Assembly: GCA_038373885.1 (NCBI GenBank)
Contig: JAWZYV010017493.1
Span: forward strand, 1,639,911 to 1,703,910
Source of the DNA: Cheiracanthium punctorium
Taxonomy: Eukaryota > Arthropoda > Arachnida > Araneae > Cheiracanthiidae
Reading direction: 5' to 3'
DNA: 64,000 bases
This document shows positions 1-12,189 of this stretch, in pieces; the first letter of the stretch is position 1; every line of letters starts with the position of its first letter. The notes below the pieces were generated by a model that saw only the letters and a program-made list of their open reading frames with translations, did not search any database and was not told the origin of the DNA. The position numbers were made by a program, and so were the translations under genes.

Positions 1-747
1 ATTCAGGGTAGAAGAAGTCCCCCCCCCCTTTTTTTTTGTACTTCACTTCTTGTTTAAATCAAACAGGCCCTTTTTTTTTAAATAACTCCTCACAAAAAGT
101 TACACTGCCATAGGGAAATGATTTGCTTTATTGTATAGTTTGTTTAGATCAAATTAACTTTAAAAAAGGCCCTCCCCCCAAAAAAGTCTTAAATGCGCCA
201 CTGAGGATCAAATGTGATAGTTTCCTTCAACAGCCAGACATAAGCACTTTGATAGTTCATATAAATAATAATACATTTTTTTTTTTTTTTCTTTTTCTGT
301 CGGGGAAGGTTTTGCACTCTAACGATAAAATTCTAACTTCAATTTTACAACTATACCATTAATCGAAAAAAAATTACTAGGTTTGGTTGAAACTTCCTAA
401 CTATCAACAGATAATGTACATTGTGGGTTGCCTTAAGAAATATTTTGATTCTTCTTAAAAAAGAAAAGAAGCACCTACAAATCATTTGCTGCCATTGACT
501 ACCTGCCGGAAATAACAGTACTGAAACAACCATTCTTTTCTTAAATTTTTTTTTACATTCATATATAAAGTGTAAATAATATATAATCTTCAGTATTTTT
601 CAGAAAATGTAAGTTTATAAGTATTTAAAATAAAATAATAAAACTTTTTACAATTCTTTACACCTAACATATACATGTGAAGGAATAAATAAGTAAAGGT
701 AAACATTTGGCAATGCTTTGAATTTTTTCAGTTACACATATTTACAA

Positions 748-823
748 ATTAAAAAGAAAAAGAAATAGATTATATACATTTATAAGAAAAAATGTATATA
801 ATCTATTTCTTTTTCTTTTTAAT
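748..823. repeat. Perfect 32-bp inverted repeat, 12-bp loop
   Basis: Bases 748-779 are exactly repeated in reverse complement at 792-823, separated by 12 bases. The arms are A/T-rich (left arm begins ATTAAAAAGAAAAAGAAATA). A transcript would fold into a long perfect hairpin. No target-site duplication was identified, so it may be a local foldback event rather than a transposon. Confidence 0.85.
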
Positions 824-1127
824 AGTTAAATGACAGCTCAAAACATCTGTTGCAATTAAGAAAAATAAATAAGAAAAAACGAAAGGTTTCACGGTGAATT
901 CATGAGTTATTTAATACCTAACTTAAAAATTTGAAATTTTATAAACTGATGCACAGCTGAAAGTAAACAGGATTCCAAAGACTCTTCAGATTTGTTTACA
1001 TTATTTCTAATAGTATAGAAAGGCAACTTCATTTTAATTTTACCTTGAATCCTTAGTAAGTTCAAGCATTTTACTGAATTTATCTTTTGAGTTTTTAAAT
1101 ATTAAAGATGGTTCCACAATTATTTCA

Positions 1128-1167
1128 AAAAGTATTAATGATAAGACAACTTATCATTAATACTTTT
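1128..1167. repeat. Perfect 18-bp inverted repeat, 4-bp loop
   Basis: Arms 1128-1145 and 1150-1167 are exact reverse complements around the loop ACAA. It resembles the other short perfect palindromes in this window (748-823, 43680-43736, 45313-45376). Confidence 0.85.
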
Positions 1168-3155
1168 AATAAAATAATGTTACAGCAAACCTTAGTAGAA
1201 ATAGTGCTAACTGCTTATAAAAATATTTTACTGTTAGAACAAGTGCCTTTACTTTGTTTCCATTCCCTTACAATGTAATGAAAAATTTATTGAAATTATA
1301 AACACAGAAAGGATAACTAAAAGAATAGTTCAGCAAACTGAATTTTTAAATACTAATGAATAAAATATGTATTGGAAAATTACTTATTTCTACCCAAACA
1401 CGCACATATTAGAATTAAAAATATTAGTCATAAATTTTATATAAAATACATTTAAAAGACAAATTAAAATTTAACAATCTAAATTTGAATGCATAATAGT
1501 ATTTTAAAGTTAAATTTAAGTGATAATTAGGTTTTATTATATTCCTTATGCACCATTTAACTGCAACATTAATTTGTTCTATCTACTATCAAAAGTATAA
1601 AGAAGTTTTTAAAAGCAAAGCAATTACATATAGCTGCCAACTAATCCTGCCTAAAAACATGAAGATCAAAATAAAAAACAGATAAATTGCCCACTTTATT
1701 TAAAAAACAATATAGCTTGGACTTAATTTTTAACAAAACATCATGTAAACATCTAAAATACTCTGAAAATTCTATAACGCCAATGCAAAAAAAGTATGGA
1801 TTTATGGCATGGAAACCTTATGTACTGGACTATTTCCCTAATCATAGTAAATTAGTACAAGGAAATACTCCTCTAAACACAAACTAATTTATGTAACAAG
1901 TTTTTGCAGCTCCTTTTCTCTTTAAAAGCAATTCTTAACCAATATTATTTCATAAGAAAAATAACTTTGGTACTTAATTATAAGTATATTTTTTATGAAT
2001 CCGACTGTTTAATTAGTTAATGGTCAGACAATGATGATGGTCGTTGTGTGCCTCCCTTAAAAATTAGGCTTAAATGTGGTGTCAATAAAATGTCTTCAAA
2101 ACTGAAGCCAGATTGGCAATATTTTCAATATTCAGCAAGAAATTAAAAAACCCTAAAGTGATGACATTAATTTCAATAGAAATTTTGAAGATTTTAACTC
2201 ATGCCCTAATTACTTGATTTGCATACAGCAAAGTTGTAGTGTTTTAGCACATGGAACATTAATTTTAGACTGATAAATTTTAGATGAGCGAATCCCTTGC
2301 TCTCTGTGTCCTCTCGATCAAGGTGCACTGTATAAGAGGAATATTTATACATTTATGAATTGTTTGAGTAGTGCATGAAACAGATATTGTTATAAATTAT
2401 AAAGTCAAAATTATGAAATTCTTTTTTTGAAATACAATATTTTTTTATTATTTTTGCTTTGCTATTAAAATATAATATTAAGCTTTCTAAAATAGTCAAT
2501 TAATATAGATTAGGATTAGGTGAGTATGGTTTGGTTATGGCTACTAGCACCTCTTGTATTAATCCTTGCAAAATCCTTTTACTCAGGTAATAATAATATT
2601 TAAAATAAATAATAATAATAAAATTAAAAAAAACTAATTCTGAAAGATTATATTTGAATTATGAAAAACTTCAGCACTTGGGGTAACACACACACACACA
2701 CACACACAGGGAAGATTTTGTATTTTTGGAAGATGCTAGACAAATGTAAGATCAGAAAATCTTCTAGAAATAAGGTAAGAGTTAGCAGCTATGTCATTAT
2801 TACAATCAATTTTCTACTTACAAATTATCTGGAAAAACATATGCAATAGACACATTTTACCAATAAAACTATTGCAATCATGGACAATTTTAAACTGACA
2901 TGACACAAATTATTAAATAATTTAATGGGGATTAGCAATATAATTTTAGAACGACTATTGTAAATAGGATGTTTATATAAGTGTTTGAAAATAAAAAATG
3001 AAATTAACAAGCTTACTTTTGTGTTTCACCATACACCAGATGATAGATTTTAGTGAACTTGACTTAAAGCAACCATGATTAATTTGGCAAAGTGTCATAA
3101 AGGCAGCAAATAAATTCATTTAAATTTCACAGAAGGCCAAAAGAAAAAGTTATGT

Positions 3156-3232
3156 GTAACCCACAAGTACCTAAATAACTTACCAGGAACTCTTAAGGTT
3201 TCTGGTTAATTACTTAGGTACTTGAGGGTTAC
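3156..3232. repeat. Imperfect inverted repeat (~31-bp arms)
   Basis: The left arm starts GTAACCCACAAGTACCTAA and the right arm, read in reverse complement, starts GTAACCCTCAAGTACCTAA. The arms differ at a few positions and are separated by about 13 bases. No coding content was seen. Confidence 0.7.
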
Positions 3233-3586
3233 AGTGGTCATCAAGCTTGCTTGGAGACATTTGGATTATGCCGAGATTGGAGCTACACTTTGGGAACGCA
3301 AATGTTTGTCCAAAAGAATGCAAACATTTCATGAGATTTCACCACCATGATTTTGGCGATATATTTTGGTTGCTTGGCAATTACATTAGATTAATTTGGG
3401 TGCAATAGCCCACAAGTAGCTTTACTTATAGCAAAAATTTGTTAAATAGCAAAATAATCTATATAACAGAGAATTCTTTTAAATAATTTTCATGATCTGT
3501 GTAAGATTGTAAACAATCTTGCTTAATATACAGAGTATAAGAGAATAGATGCATACCTAATCAGAAATGAAACTCGTGGAATTAGA

Positions 3587-3587
<1 letters not shown>

Positions 3588-3619
<32 letters not shown>

Positions 3620-3657
3620 AAGAAAGAAAAAAAAAAAAAAAAAAAAAAGAAAGAAAG
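3588..3657. repeat. A-rich tract with GAAA units
   Basis: Seventy bases of nearly pure A are interrupted by a few GAAAGAAAG units. It could be a retroposon tail or a simple slippage product; no retroposon body is recognisable beside it. Confidence 0.85.
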
Positions 3658-6088
3658 TGTTATGTCTATTAACTTACAATTTCCTTAAAGCATACTAGTC
3701 AGAAAACCTTTTAAAGAATGATAAGTGATGATTTAATCTAAAATTTTAACTGCTTTTAAAGCAAATTCATTCAAAATTTCTACGCCTGTGTAACAATTTT
3801 AATTTCAAAATTTCTGTCAGTAATCTAATATTTTATCCAAATGTTAAATGGAATGTTTTTTGTTAAAATATAAGTCAGAGCTCATTCTAGGCGGAGTTAG
3901 TAGGGCCCTAGAATTCCTAAAAATTCCACCCTGTTGCCTTTTGATTCACGTTAGTGCCCAACGATTAAAAATTAAACATCCTCTTTTGCCCACGAAGTTT
4001 TTTTTTTATCTCTACCAAAGTTTCTTTATCCCTCTTATTTGTTCTCTTATTTGATAGGGATGGATTTACACAACTTTTATGCTAATAGAACTCCCCACCC
4101 CCACCCCTAACACTACCCATAGGCCACAGCGCATGGGAGGCCCTGTTGTGGGGATGCAAGGCATGTCTGTGATGAGAAAGGGGGATGGAAATCAACTGTG
4201 TAAAAATTCATTCATCTATAATTTTTTTTTATTAATCAACGGATTTGTTTGAAATTTTGGGGATCACTTTAAAAATGCAAAAATTGATTCAGAGTCCAAA
4301 TTTTAAAAAGACATCTTAATTTGAACAAAAGTGAGAAATTTATTGTCAGAACATATTTTTTTTCTTTCTTTCTTTGTGGTTTTCTTTCTGAGCTAGACTG
4401 GGAGGGAAAGGGGCAGAAAGATGGGGTTGAGGTTCTTATCTCCTTTCAGGCTATTTCAATATTGCCACTTATATAGGTGACCAGCTGATGTTAAAATCAA
4501 CAGAAGGATACTTTTAATGACTTCAGATAATCCTGAAAAAAAAGTTTAGCTATTGTTGTCCATTTTCAAAATATTTAATAACTAGAATTTGTAGTAGAAT
4601 ATATATTGAATAACTGGAATAGATATTTATACCATTATATGGTTATTTTGAACAGAAGTGTTATTAATAATTTCATGCATTAACTATATTTTAATTGTTT
4701 GTACTATTGGATTAATCCTTACAAAGACAAGTGAATGATGAAAAGTTGAATGAATTACTTCTATAGGTGTAATAACTTGAAAACTGAAAAAAAAAAATTA
4801 ATAAAAATGAAAATTTAGGTTTAGAACAACTAAACTTTATTAAGTGTTTCTTAATTTAAACTTTTATTGATGATTCTTAACAAGGTGATCAAATAAATAG
4901 TTTATTAAAATGTACTTTTATGCAAAATGTTTAATTAATTAAGCATTTTCTTGTCTGTTAGGTATGTTTGGGTGATTATTTTTGTTATAAAAAGAAAAAA
5001 AAAACCTTTAAAGAAATATTCTTTACTATTTATAATTTATTTTAGTAAGTTAATTAACAAATTTAATTAAAAAGTAATTAATTCTTTTACATTACTTAGC
5101 TTTATCAACTTAATTAATGTTATCTAATTTTTAATAAAGACTAGTAATTAATTTATTAATAAATATTACTAATTAATTATTATTCATTTAATTAATCAAT
5201 AAAGCATTGTTTTACTCAATTTTTTTTGTGAGAATTAGAAGTGCTTTTAATCGGGATATGTGATAAATAATGATAATAAACACAATGCCTTTTAAAATAT
5301 TGATGTCCTTTTTTTTAAAACCTTTGCACCCTGCCCTTTTTCCTACTTAGAATGAGCTCTGTATAAGTTACACAAAATATGCATTTTAGAAGAGAGAGAG
5401 AAAGAAAAAAAAAAAGCTTATTCAGCAGCAATGTATAAAATTTACAAATGTGAAGTAAAAAAATTTCACAACAAGAAGCAGTTGAAAATAGAAAACAATG
5501 TCAGTGAATAAAAAAATTAATGTACAGGAAATGAGTTTTTAATTATGCACAGAAATTTGAAAATAAGATATTAAATGATTTAAAATTTAGTAATCGGATA
5601 AACATTTTGAGACACAAAGCATTCAAACTATTATTAGTATGTCAAATAAATTTCTGTCATTACACAAATTATTTGTACATCAAAAACAATGTTTAATAAC
5701 ATTTAAAATATAATTAATTCTCTGTTTATTTTTCTAGTAGTAAATCATACTTAAAAAAAATTACTGTTTCTTATTTTAAGCTGAGCTCTTTCCTAAAGCA
5801 TCTCCATAGAAATGGTGTAAACTATTCAAGTTTAGATTAACATAAAAAAAATATTAAATGATGCAATAAAATTGCATTACTTTAAAGCATTATTGAAGTA
5901 ATACTAACTGAACGGCAAACAATTATGTGAATATAAATATATCTAATAATTCATAGAAAGTTAAATACATAATATAAAGGATTGCACTACAGCATATAGT
6001 TCATCCATTTTTTCAAAAAAGGACCAGTTTTCTTTTAAGTTGCTGGGTCCCTAAGACTAGTCTTTTTTAAGACCTTCATACTTGAGGA

Positions 6089-6091
<3 letters not shown>

Positions 6092-6119
<28 letters not shown>
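6092..6119. repeat. T28 homopolymer
   Basis: This is an uninterrupted run of 28 T. It could be the poly(A) tail of a minus-strand retroposon, but the adjoining sequence matches nothing I recognise. Confidence 0.85.
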
Positions 6120-6682
6120 GTCAGTGAGTAAAGTAAATGTTTTTATTATATTTTAATGTTGTTATAAAGTGATTCCCTATCCAAAAAAAAAGCATCCTAA
6201 TTAATTAATTTTATAAGTACCTGGTTACACAAATTTAAGATATTAGATTATACTGAATATATCAACAAGTAAAACAATAATAAGGAAAATCCCCAATTTA
6301 AAAGTACAGCATTTCAAAATCAAGCTACACAACTATACAAATTAAAGTAGGCCACTTAAAATTGGAGGAAAATTGATTTTCAATAAAGAAATAATTTATC
6401 AATATGTGTGTAATTTTTAAACAAAATATTACTAAATTTTAAAATAATATAGTGGAAAACCGTTATAACATACTCTCACAGGATTAAAAAAAAAGTGTGT
6501 TATAACCGAAGTAAATAATAAACGCCTTAACTTATATAACATTACAAACATAGGAATTTATTCAGGACCATGCCTTGGATATATTACATAATAACACAGG
6601 TACAGTAAATACATATTGTAAACTATAATTGGTATGTACTGTACTATTAAATTTCATAAATTAAAAAATGTATTATTATAGT

Positions 6683-6688
6683 TTTATT
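6683..6688 (-). promoter_or_regulatory. Candidate poly(A) signal of the zinc-finger gene
   Basis: TTTATT on the plus strand reads AATAAA on the minus strand, about 440 nt beyond the stop codon of the zinc-finger gene. Such hexamers are common by chance in sequence this AT-rich, so this is only a candidate. Confidence 0.2.
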
Positions 6689-7128
6689 TAAGTATTTTTA
6701 CAAAATTGTACTTTAAAAAATTCATAATTAAATTCCTAATCAAAGGTATGCTAGCTTAAAACATGCAAACATTCAAGATGCATGTTTTCATTTTAAGTAA
6801 TACAAAATTCTTCATTTATGCTTCAGTGATTCTTTCTTACACACAATTACTAGGTATTCAAGCTGAGGAGTAGAGCTCAGCTGTTATGATTGACAAAGCT
6901 AAATTTTTCCAAGTAGGACAGTAATTAATAACAGCTTTTAAATGATAAATAAAGCATAGTGGAAACATAAAAATTAAACTATTTTTTAAATTCAGTTGAT
7001 TTTAACATTAGGAAGTACTTTTGAAAGAAGAGATTTTTTAAGAGCAGCATTAAATAATAAAATGTCTTCGTTCATTTTGTTTTTTGAAACAAATAGCAAT
7101 AAAATTAAATTAATTTTTAAAAACATAA

Positions 7129-7758
7129 TCAAGATTTGGCAGGTTTAACAAAAGTTAGCACAGGACGAGAAACAGTTTTTTTTTCCACAGTTGAAGCTGT
7201 TGAGTGTTCAGATTTTTCATCGCTATCACACATTTCTTTGAAGTCCCTATGAACAACTGAATGCTTTTTCATATTACTAAGCTGGTTAAATCCTTTACCA
7301 CATATGCTACAATAAAATGGGCAGTTATTGTTATGAATCACTAAATGTTTTCGTAAATTACTTATCTGGTTAAATCTTCTCTTACATGTACTACACTCAA
7401 AGGGACATTCACCAGTATGAATAATACTATGCCTCTTTAGTGCTGCTTTGGTTTTAAAAGATTTATCGCATTCATCACAGCAAAAAGGTCGATCATGGGA
7501 ATGTACAATCATATGCCGTTTTAGAGCACTTGACTGAGTAAAAAGTTTATCACAAATTCCACAATACAGAGATTTTGTCTCGTACCTATTTTGCTCTGGC
7601 ACTGGAACAGTAACATAACTATATCGATAACCACACACTAAGCAATCAAACTGTAAGGTTTCGTCTGATGGTACTTTATCAACTTTTTGGACAGGTTGCA
7701 ATTCCCGACCACAGTTTGGACAGGGATTTGATGGTGATACAACAATGCTTTTAAACAT
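7129..7758 (-). CDS. C2H2 zinc-finger protein, four fingers plus an N-terminal CxxC pair
   Basis: The product is 209 aa, ATG to TGA. Four C2H2 fingers run in tandem: C66/C69-H82/H86, C94/C97-H110/H114, C122/C125-H138/H142 and C150/C153-H166/H170. Each has the usual spacing with an aromatic and a leucine or methionine in the core. The linkers are mostly non-canonical (HSHDRPF, HNNNCPF); only finger 2 to 3 has TGE-type spacing. Before the fingers, CPNC at 13-16 and CLVC at 39-42 could form a separate zinc ribbon. The C-terminus is polar, with a Ser/Thr/Lys-rich tail. Nucleic-acid binding in the nucleus is expected from the family; target and partners are unknown. The start is fixed by a stop two codons upstream in frame. 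A good 3' splice site lies 46 nt upstream, so a 5' untranslated exon is likely. It is too generic to name. Confidence 0.82.
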   Translation of the reverse strand: MFKSIVVSPSNPCPNCGRELQPVQKVDKVPSDETLQFDCLVCGYRYSYVTVPVPEQNRYETKSLYCGICDKLFTQSSALKRHMIVHSHDRPFCCDECDKSFKTKAALKRHSIIHTGECPFECSTCKRRFNQISNLRKHLVIHNNNCPFYCSICGKGFNQLSNMKKHSVVHRDFKEMCDSDEKSEHSTASTVEKKTVSRPVLTFVKPAKS

Positions 7759-7804
7759 AGCTTACATCATGTACTTCAAAACAAATTTCTTGAAGTAACA
7801 CTAT

Positions 7805-7809
7805 CTGTG
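7805..7809 (-). promoter_or_regulatory. Candidate 3' splice site before the zinc-finger CDS
   Basis: On the minus strand a T-rich tract (TTTTAATTTTCTTTTATTCACAG) ends in CACAG, 46 nt upstream of the start codon. The match to an animal acceptor is strong. It implies that the coding region is one exon with a separate 5' untranslated exon further upstream, which I could not locate. Confidence 0.5.
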
Positions 7810-9221
7810 AATAAAAGAAAATTAAAATCATTAATAAAGAAAATTACTTTTTCACATTTTAAAAACTAATGTTTATAATGTTTAATAATTAGCTATAATT
7901 TTTGGTACTGTTCAGTCAGCAGAGCTTCAGTCATTCTAAGCCTAAAGGAGTAATATTATTACATAAAATGTATGAAATATTTTTCTATGTGGTTGTAATT
8001 AATAAAGGAAAAACATTCATAAAATGGTGCTAGTTCAAGTGCATTAATGTTAAGATTTGATAAGTTTCTGTCTGGGGCCAGCCTAAAGGAATAGTATGCC
8101 TTTTTTCCTTCTTATTTTAAACAAATGCAGGTGTAGAACTACATAGGCCCATGCGGCTCCAATCCTCTTCTCCAATAATTTTTAAAACAAAGTGTTAGCT
8201 CCTCCCAAAGCAGTTTCTGGATCAGCAACTGGTCATGACACCAGGATGAAAACGTTAGAGTGGGGGCATTAAAATAGGAATCAACTCAGTCTTGTACCAT
8301 AAAACACATATCTTTGGAGTCAAAATCTATCTTAAAATTGCCTACTGAAACTGTTTTACAATCTTCGCCAGGCATATTCCAACTATACTTCCCCATTTTA
8401 AATACTGTTTGGAATGGGCACATAAAAAGAAAAAATCGATGAGCTAATGCCCATTTTAGCTATTTTCTTTTTTGCACCATTGTTATTATTGTAACCAAGG
8501 GTACGTATTAAATAAATAACACAACCGTACTATAAAACACCAGGTTGATAACTTCGGAACATTAACCCCACAGCAGCTGGCAATTAAGGAGCATTTCTGC
8601 ATTCATTTGTAAAGCACATTATTGCAATATTTTTCTTGGAGAAGAGAACACCATTCGTTCCTCCAAGAGTATTTTTATAATTATTTTATAAATGGAAATG
8701 TATTTTTTATTTTTTAAAAATCATCAATTATGTCTTTTCATACATTCTGAAGTGTTAGTACGTGGCATTGCCACCATCAGCTTTTATCTTGAAACCCCCA
8801 AAATTTGTTGCAATCCTAAACTAAACGAAGAAACATGATTTTGGTTGAAATGAGTCTAATAATTTGGTAAACGCTGCACTGAATATAAAGAACAATAGGG
8901 TATGGGGTGGCAAAGCTGGCCGCCATGGCAGCTAGTATTAATATATATTTCTTAAGTTTGCAGTGGGTTGGATAAAACTTGCAGACAGGCATGAGCTGGC
9001 CCGTAGGCCATAGTTTGCACACCCCTTGTTTTAAGCAATCTTTTTTTTTTTTCTAGTTTTTTTTTTTTTTTTTTTTTTGACACTGCAATGCCTTTGCTAA
9101 GTTCGGACACCCTCTATAAATTTTTGTGCCCTTATACAAAGTGAAGCTGAACTTCCACATTCGTATTGGGCAGTTTTTGATAGTTCATTAAGATTGTAGG
9201 AGACTTTTCCAATGTAAAATT
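7810..9221. other. Non-coding interval
   Basis: There are no supported genes. The piece at about 8880-9035 includes, on the minus strand, GGGGTGTGCAAACTATGGCC, which resembles the end of a hAT element; no partner end or target duplication was found. T homopolymers lie at 9041-9079. Confidence 0.45.
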
Positions 9222-9380
9222 CAGTGGCCTAGCAAAGGGGTGGCAGCAGCAAAACTTTTCTTACTTATACATACAGAGTTAATTAATTTTTTTTTTTTTC
9301 TGAAAACCTGACTTCTGCAGGGGGATGGGCGGCAAACAGAAGGACCACCCCGGGTGCCAATTACCCATACTACGCCGCTG
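9222..9380. mobile_element. Non-autonomous hAT-like element, 159 bp
   Basis: The left end CAGTGGCCTAGCA and the right end, in reverse complement CAGCGGCGTAGTA, form short terminal inverted repeats. The flanks are GTAAAATT and ATAAAATT, an 8-bp duplication with one mismatch. An 8-bp duplication and CAG...CTG termini are typical of the hAT superfamily. The interior has no coding capacity. Confidence 0.75.
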
Positions 9381-9639
9381 ATAAAATTGAAATTTAATCA
9401 TGTTCTGCAGTTTTAACACTCAGAATATTTTTCTTGCCTCTTAAAATGTAAAAACTGATTTGAAAACTTCTTATTTTAAAAAGAGTCGAACTTGAAATGT
9501 GGAAAAAAGTAAACATACATAAATTAGAAAAAGGTAGAAACATATGTTGGAAAGAAAAAGAAATATTGACCTTCAGGACCACTCAACAAATTGAACTAAA
9601 AATTTAATGTTCAGGGGGGGGGGTGTATGATGTAAAATA

Positions 9640-9973
9640 TGCTGTAAAATTTTTTATACATTAATAACTTCTATGTACATACCGCATTCTGTCAACCCAA
9701 TTTTCCATTACTCTTTTACATAAATTCGGTGTTATTTAACAAATAACATGGAATGCTGGTTTTTAATTGCTCAATTGTTATTGGATTATCAGCATAAATT
9801 TGTGGCTTAACATATCCCCAAAGAAAGAAATCACAAGAACTGAATTATGTCGTCCATGAATTCTTCTCAAATTTCTCTCAATATTCACATATGAACGCTG
9901 ATTTTGATGAAACAATTTAATAATTTTGAAACATTGTTCAAGCATGTTTCTTTCCATGATTAAATGGCATAGC
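9640..9973 (-). pseudogene. Relic of a mariner-like transposase, internally deleted
   Basis: On the minus strand a helix-turn-helix-like N-terminal piece (MLEQCFKIIKLFHQNQR) runs almost directly into a C-terminal piece containing FLWGYVKPQIYADNP, followed in another frame by VMENWVDRMRYVHRS. These resemble the start and end of arthropod IS630/Tc1-mariner-type transposases, so the catalytic middle is missing. Stops and frameshifts show it is dead. It is interrupted at its 5' side by the hAT element at 9982-11471. Family assignment is by eye. Confidence 0.55.
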
Positions 9974-9981
9974 ATACTAAG

Positions 9982-11471
9982 CAGGGTTGGCAAAAACCCA
10001 ACCCACCCGGGTTTTTATGGGCTTTTCTGGGTTTTTGTTATTTTTTGTATGTTTGTATATTTATACAATGTATCTGTTTACATATGCATGAGCATTAATT
10101 AATTGAATTTTTTCATATAAAAATCATTACTAAGAACAATAATGCAAATATGTGACAAACAAAACTGCAAATCTAAAAATTATTCTTTTATGTTATTTAT
10201 TTTTGGTCATACATTTACTTAATGCCATTCAAATAGATGAATCCATTCCATAATGAATTTTTCTTATTACTATGGCATCAGTCTACTCAAAAATGTTTTA
10301 TTTTGGGTTTGAGTTTATGTTTACATCTTTCATTATTAATAAAATTACTTTGCTTTGATATTTGATAAACAATATTTTTTGCTTCTAGCCAGTCATTACT
10401 ACCATAAAAATATTTTTTTCCATGTGGTTATATTTATTGACAACATCATTTTGTAGTTTGTTTCGTTTTGAAATTTTCTTGAATCATCCAATCACAGACA
10501 ATTACTGAGGCTGACCAATGGAAAGAATCTCAGACACTTCTTTTTCAGTCTCTGCATTCTGTTCCATCTAGCTCTGCTTCCATTGAGAGAATTTTCTCTA
10601 GATTTGGATTCATATGGTCTAAGCTGCGGAACAGACTAGGCTCAGAGCAGTGTGAAAAATTAGTAAAGATTTACAAATATTACCACAAAAATCAAAGTGA
10701 ATGTGATTTTGATTGGTAAACTGTAAAAAAAGATCAATTATAATTAATTTGAAATATATTTTTCATTCTACATTTTTAGTTTGTTTTCATTTAACTTTAA
10801 TTGGGATTATTATTAGACATTAAACACACATGTCATATTTTGCATAGTTTTTTACTAGAATATTATCAACAGTTTATTTTCATTATAATGTGGTATCAAA
10901 ACTTATTTATAATAATCGCTGCATATTTGCTATAAAAAAAAATTAAATAAGCAAAATAATAATAAAACGGTATAGTAGCAAAAAGTAGTCTGTGTTTTCA
11001 AACTGAAAATTTCAGGGTTTTTTCTTTATATTTCTTAAAGGGAAAATATTATTAGTTATATATAATTACATATATAATTACATATTTCTTAATCAATAAT
11101 GAATACAAGTAGTAATTGAAATATGATTAATAATATTTTTTAATTCTTTCAAAGTAGAAAGAAAGCTTGTTTTCTGTGAAGGATCATGACTACCTCTCTC
11201 AAAAACACTGTTGTTATACTGTCTAGAAGTTTCAAAATCTTCAGTTAATGAAATTAATTTTAGAAAATAAATATTTTGAGGTAAACTTCATCTGATTAAC
11301 ATAAATATGACTTATTTTTATGTAATTTTGATAAGATAAACCACCTAGGTTTGGGTCTTAAAAGGTAAAGTGTATTTCTAAATACTATAGGTGGGATTTG
11401 CAAACTCAGAAATGATTTTAAACAAAAACCCAGGCGGGTTTTTCTGGGCTGGGTCCACTTTGCCAACCCTG
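9982..11471. mobile_element. hAT transposon relic, 1.49 kb, with 8-bp target duplication
   Basis: The left end CAGGGTTGGCAAAAACCC and the right end, in reverse complement CAGGGTTGGCAAAGTGGACC, are inverted repeats. Subterminal CCCGGGTTTTT / AAAACCCAGGCGGG blocks also mirror each other. The flanks are ATACTAAG (9974-9981) and ATACTAGG (11472-11479), an 8-bp duplication with one change. The only coding trace is the transposase C-terminus at 10498-10719, so this is an internally deleted derivative. It inserted into the mariner-like relic on its left. Confidence 0.85.
10498..10719 (+). pseudogene. hAT transposase C-terminal dimerisation segment
   Basis: Seventy-three codons end in TAA. The segment SASIERIFSRFGFIWSKLRN followed by RLGSEQCEKLVKIYKYY is the signature of the hAT C-terminal dimerisation region, where (S/A)xERxFS and LRNRL are the conserved blocks. 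A splice acceptor-like CACAG stands exactly at its 5' edge after a T-rich tract, so it may be the last exon of the original transposase gene. The catalytic part and BED finger are absent, hence a fragment. Confidence 0.8.
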
Positions 11472-11479
11472 ATACTAGG

Positions 11480-12189
11480 CACAAATGACACAAGAAATGT
11501 CACTAAAGAATACACAGTGTTGCCATTCTAACCATTTAAAATTGTATCATCTCAATTGGAAAACCCTTTATATGTGAGTGTGTGTGTTTGTGCACATAAT
11601 AATGTGGTGTAATGCTTGAAAAACTTACTAAAGTATAAATCCTTGCTAAAATGCGAAAACTAAAATAAGTTATTTCCAGAAAAAGAAAAAAAAATCATCT
11701 ACATTCACTTATGAAGCATTTGTATTCACTGTTGACTGTTTATAATGAAGACTAACAAAAAAGCCAGGATTCAGTTTTTTAATAAGCATACATAGAAGTG
11801 TGTGTTTATAAAAAACACACTTCTCTGTGTATATGAATACATATGTGTATGTATTTGTAAGCCCACCTAGGAAAAGTGTCAGCCACCCCTGTAAAAACTG
11901 TCTAGCTACAGCCCTGGTTATCTACTTTATTTGACAAAGATTTCGGAACAACTAAATTCAAAAACAAAGTACTATTTTTTAAAATTTTCCAGCAAGGCTG
12001 AAAAGTATTTATGATTTTGGTTTATCTGCCTCTTTGTCTATCCGTACTCTAAACTGACATAAATATACATTGATTACTAGAAAATTTATATATGTTATTT
12101 CTATATACCGCACCTAGGAATCTATTGAAATTGCCTGTAGTGTAAATAGATCTTTTACAGGAGTATCAAAATAATTCCAATACATTACG
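11480..12189. other. Non-coding interval
   Basis: There is no gene. The first ~90 bases (ending AATTGAGATGATAC in reverse complement) are probably the 5' flank of the mariner-like relic cut by the hAT insertion. A short palindrome GAAGTGTGT...ACACACTTC lies at about 11796-11823. Confidence 0.45.

Larger units (their letters stand above)
1..6682. other. AT-rich gene-poor interval
   Basis: No open frame longer than about 80 codons and no recognisable protein fragment is seen on either strand. The interval holds short inverted repeats, a CA run near 2688-2708, an A-rich tract at 3588-3657, and a cluster of TTAATTAA-like words at about 4930-5210. The first 220 bases carry C and T homopolymers and a diverged direct repeat around AGGCCCTTTTTT that may be a decayed transposon end. 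It could be intron or intergenic sequence; nothing here decides between them. Confidence 0.6.
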
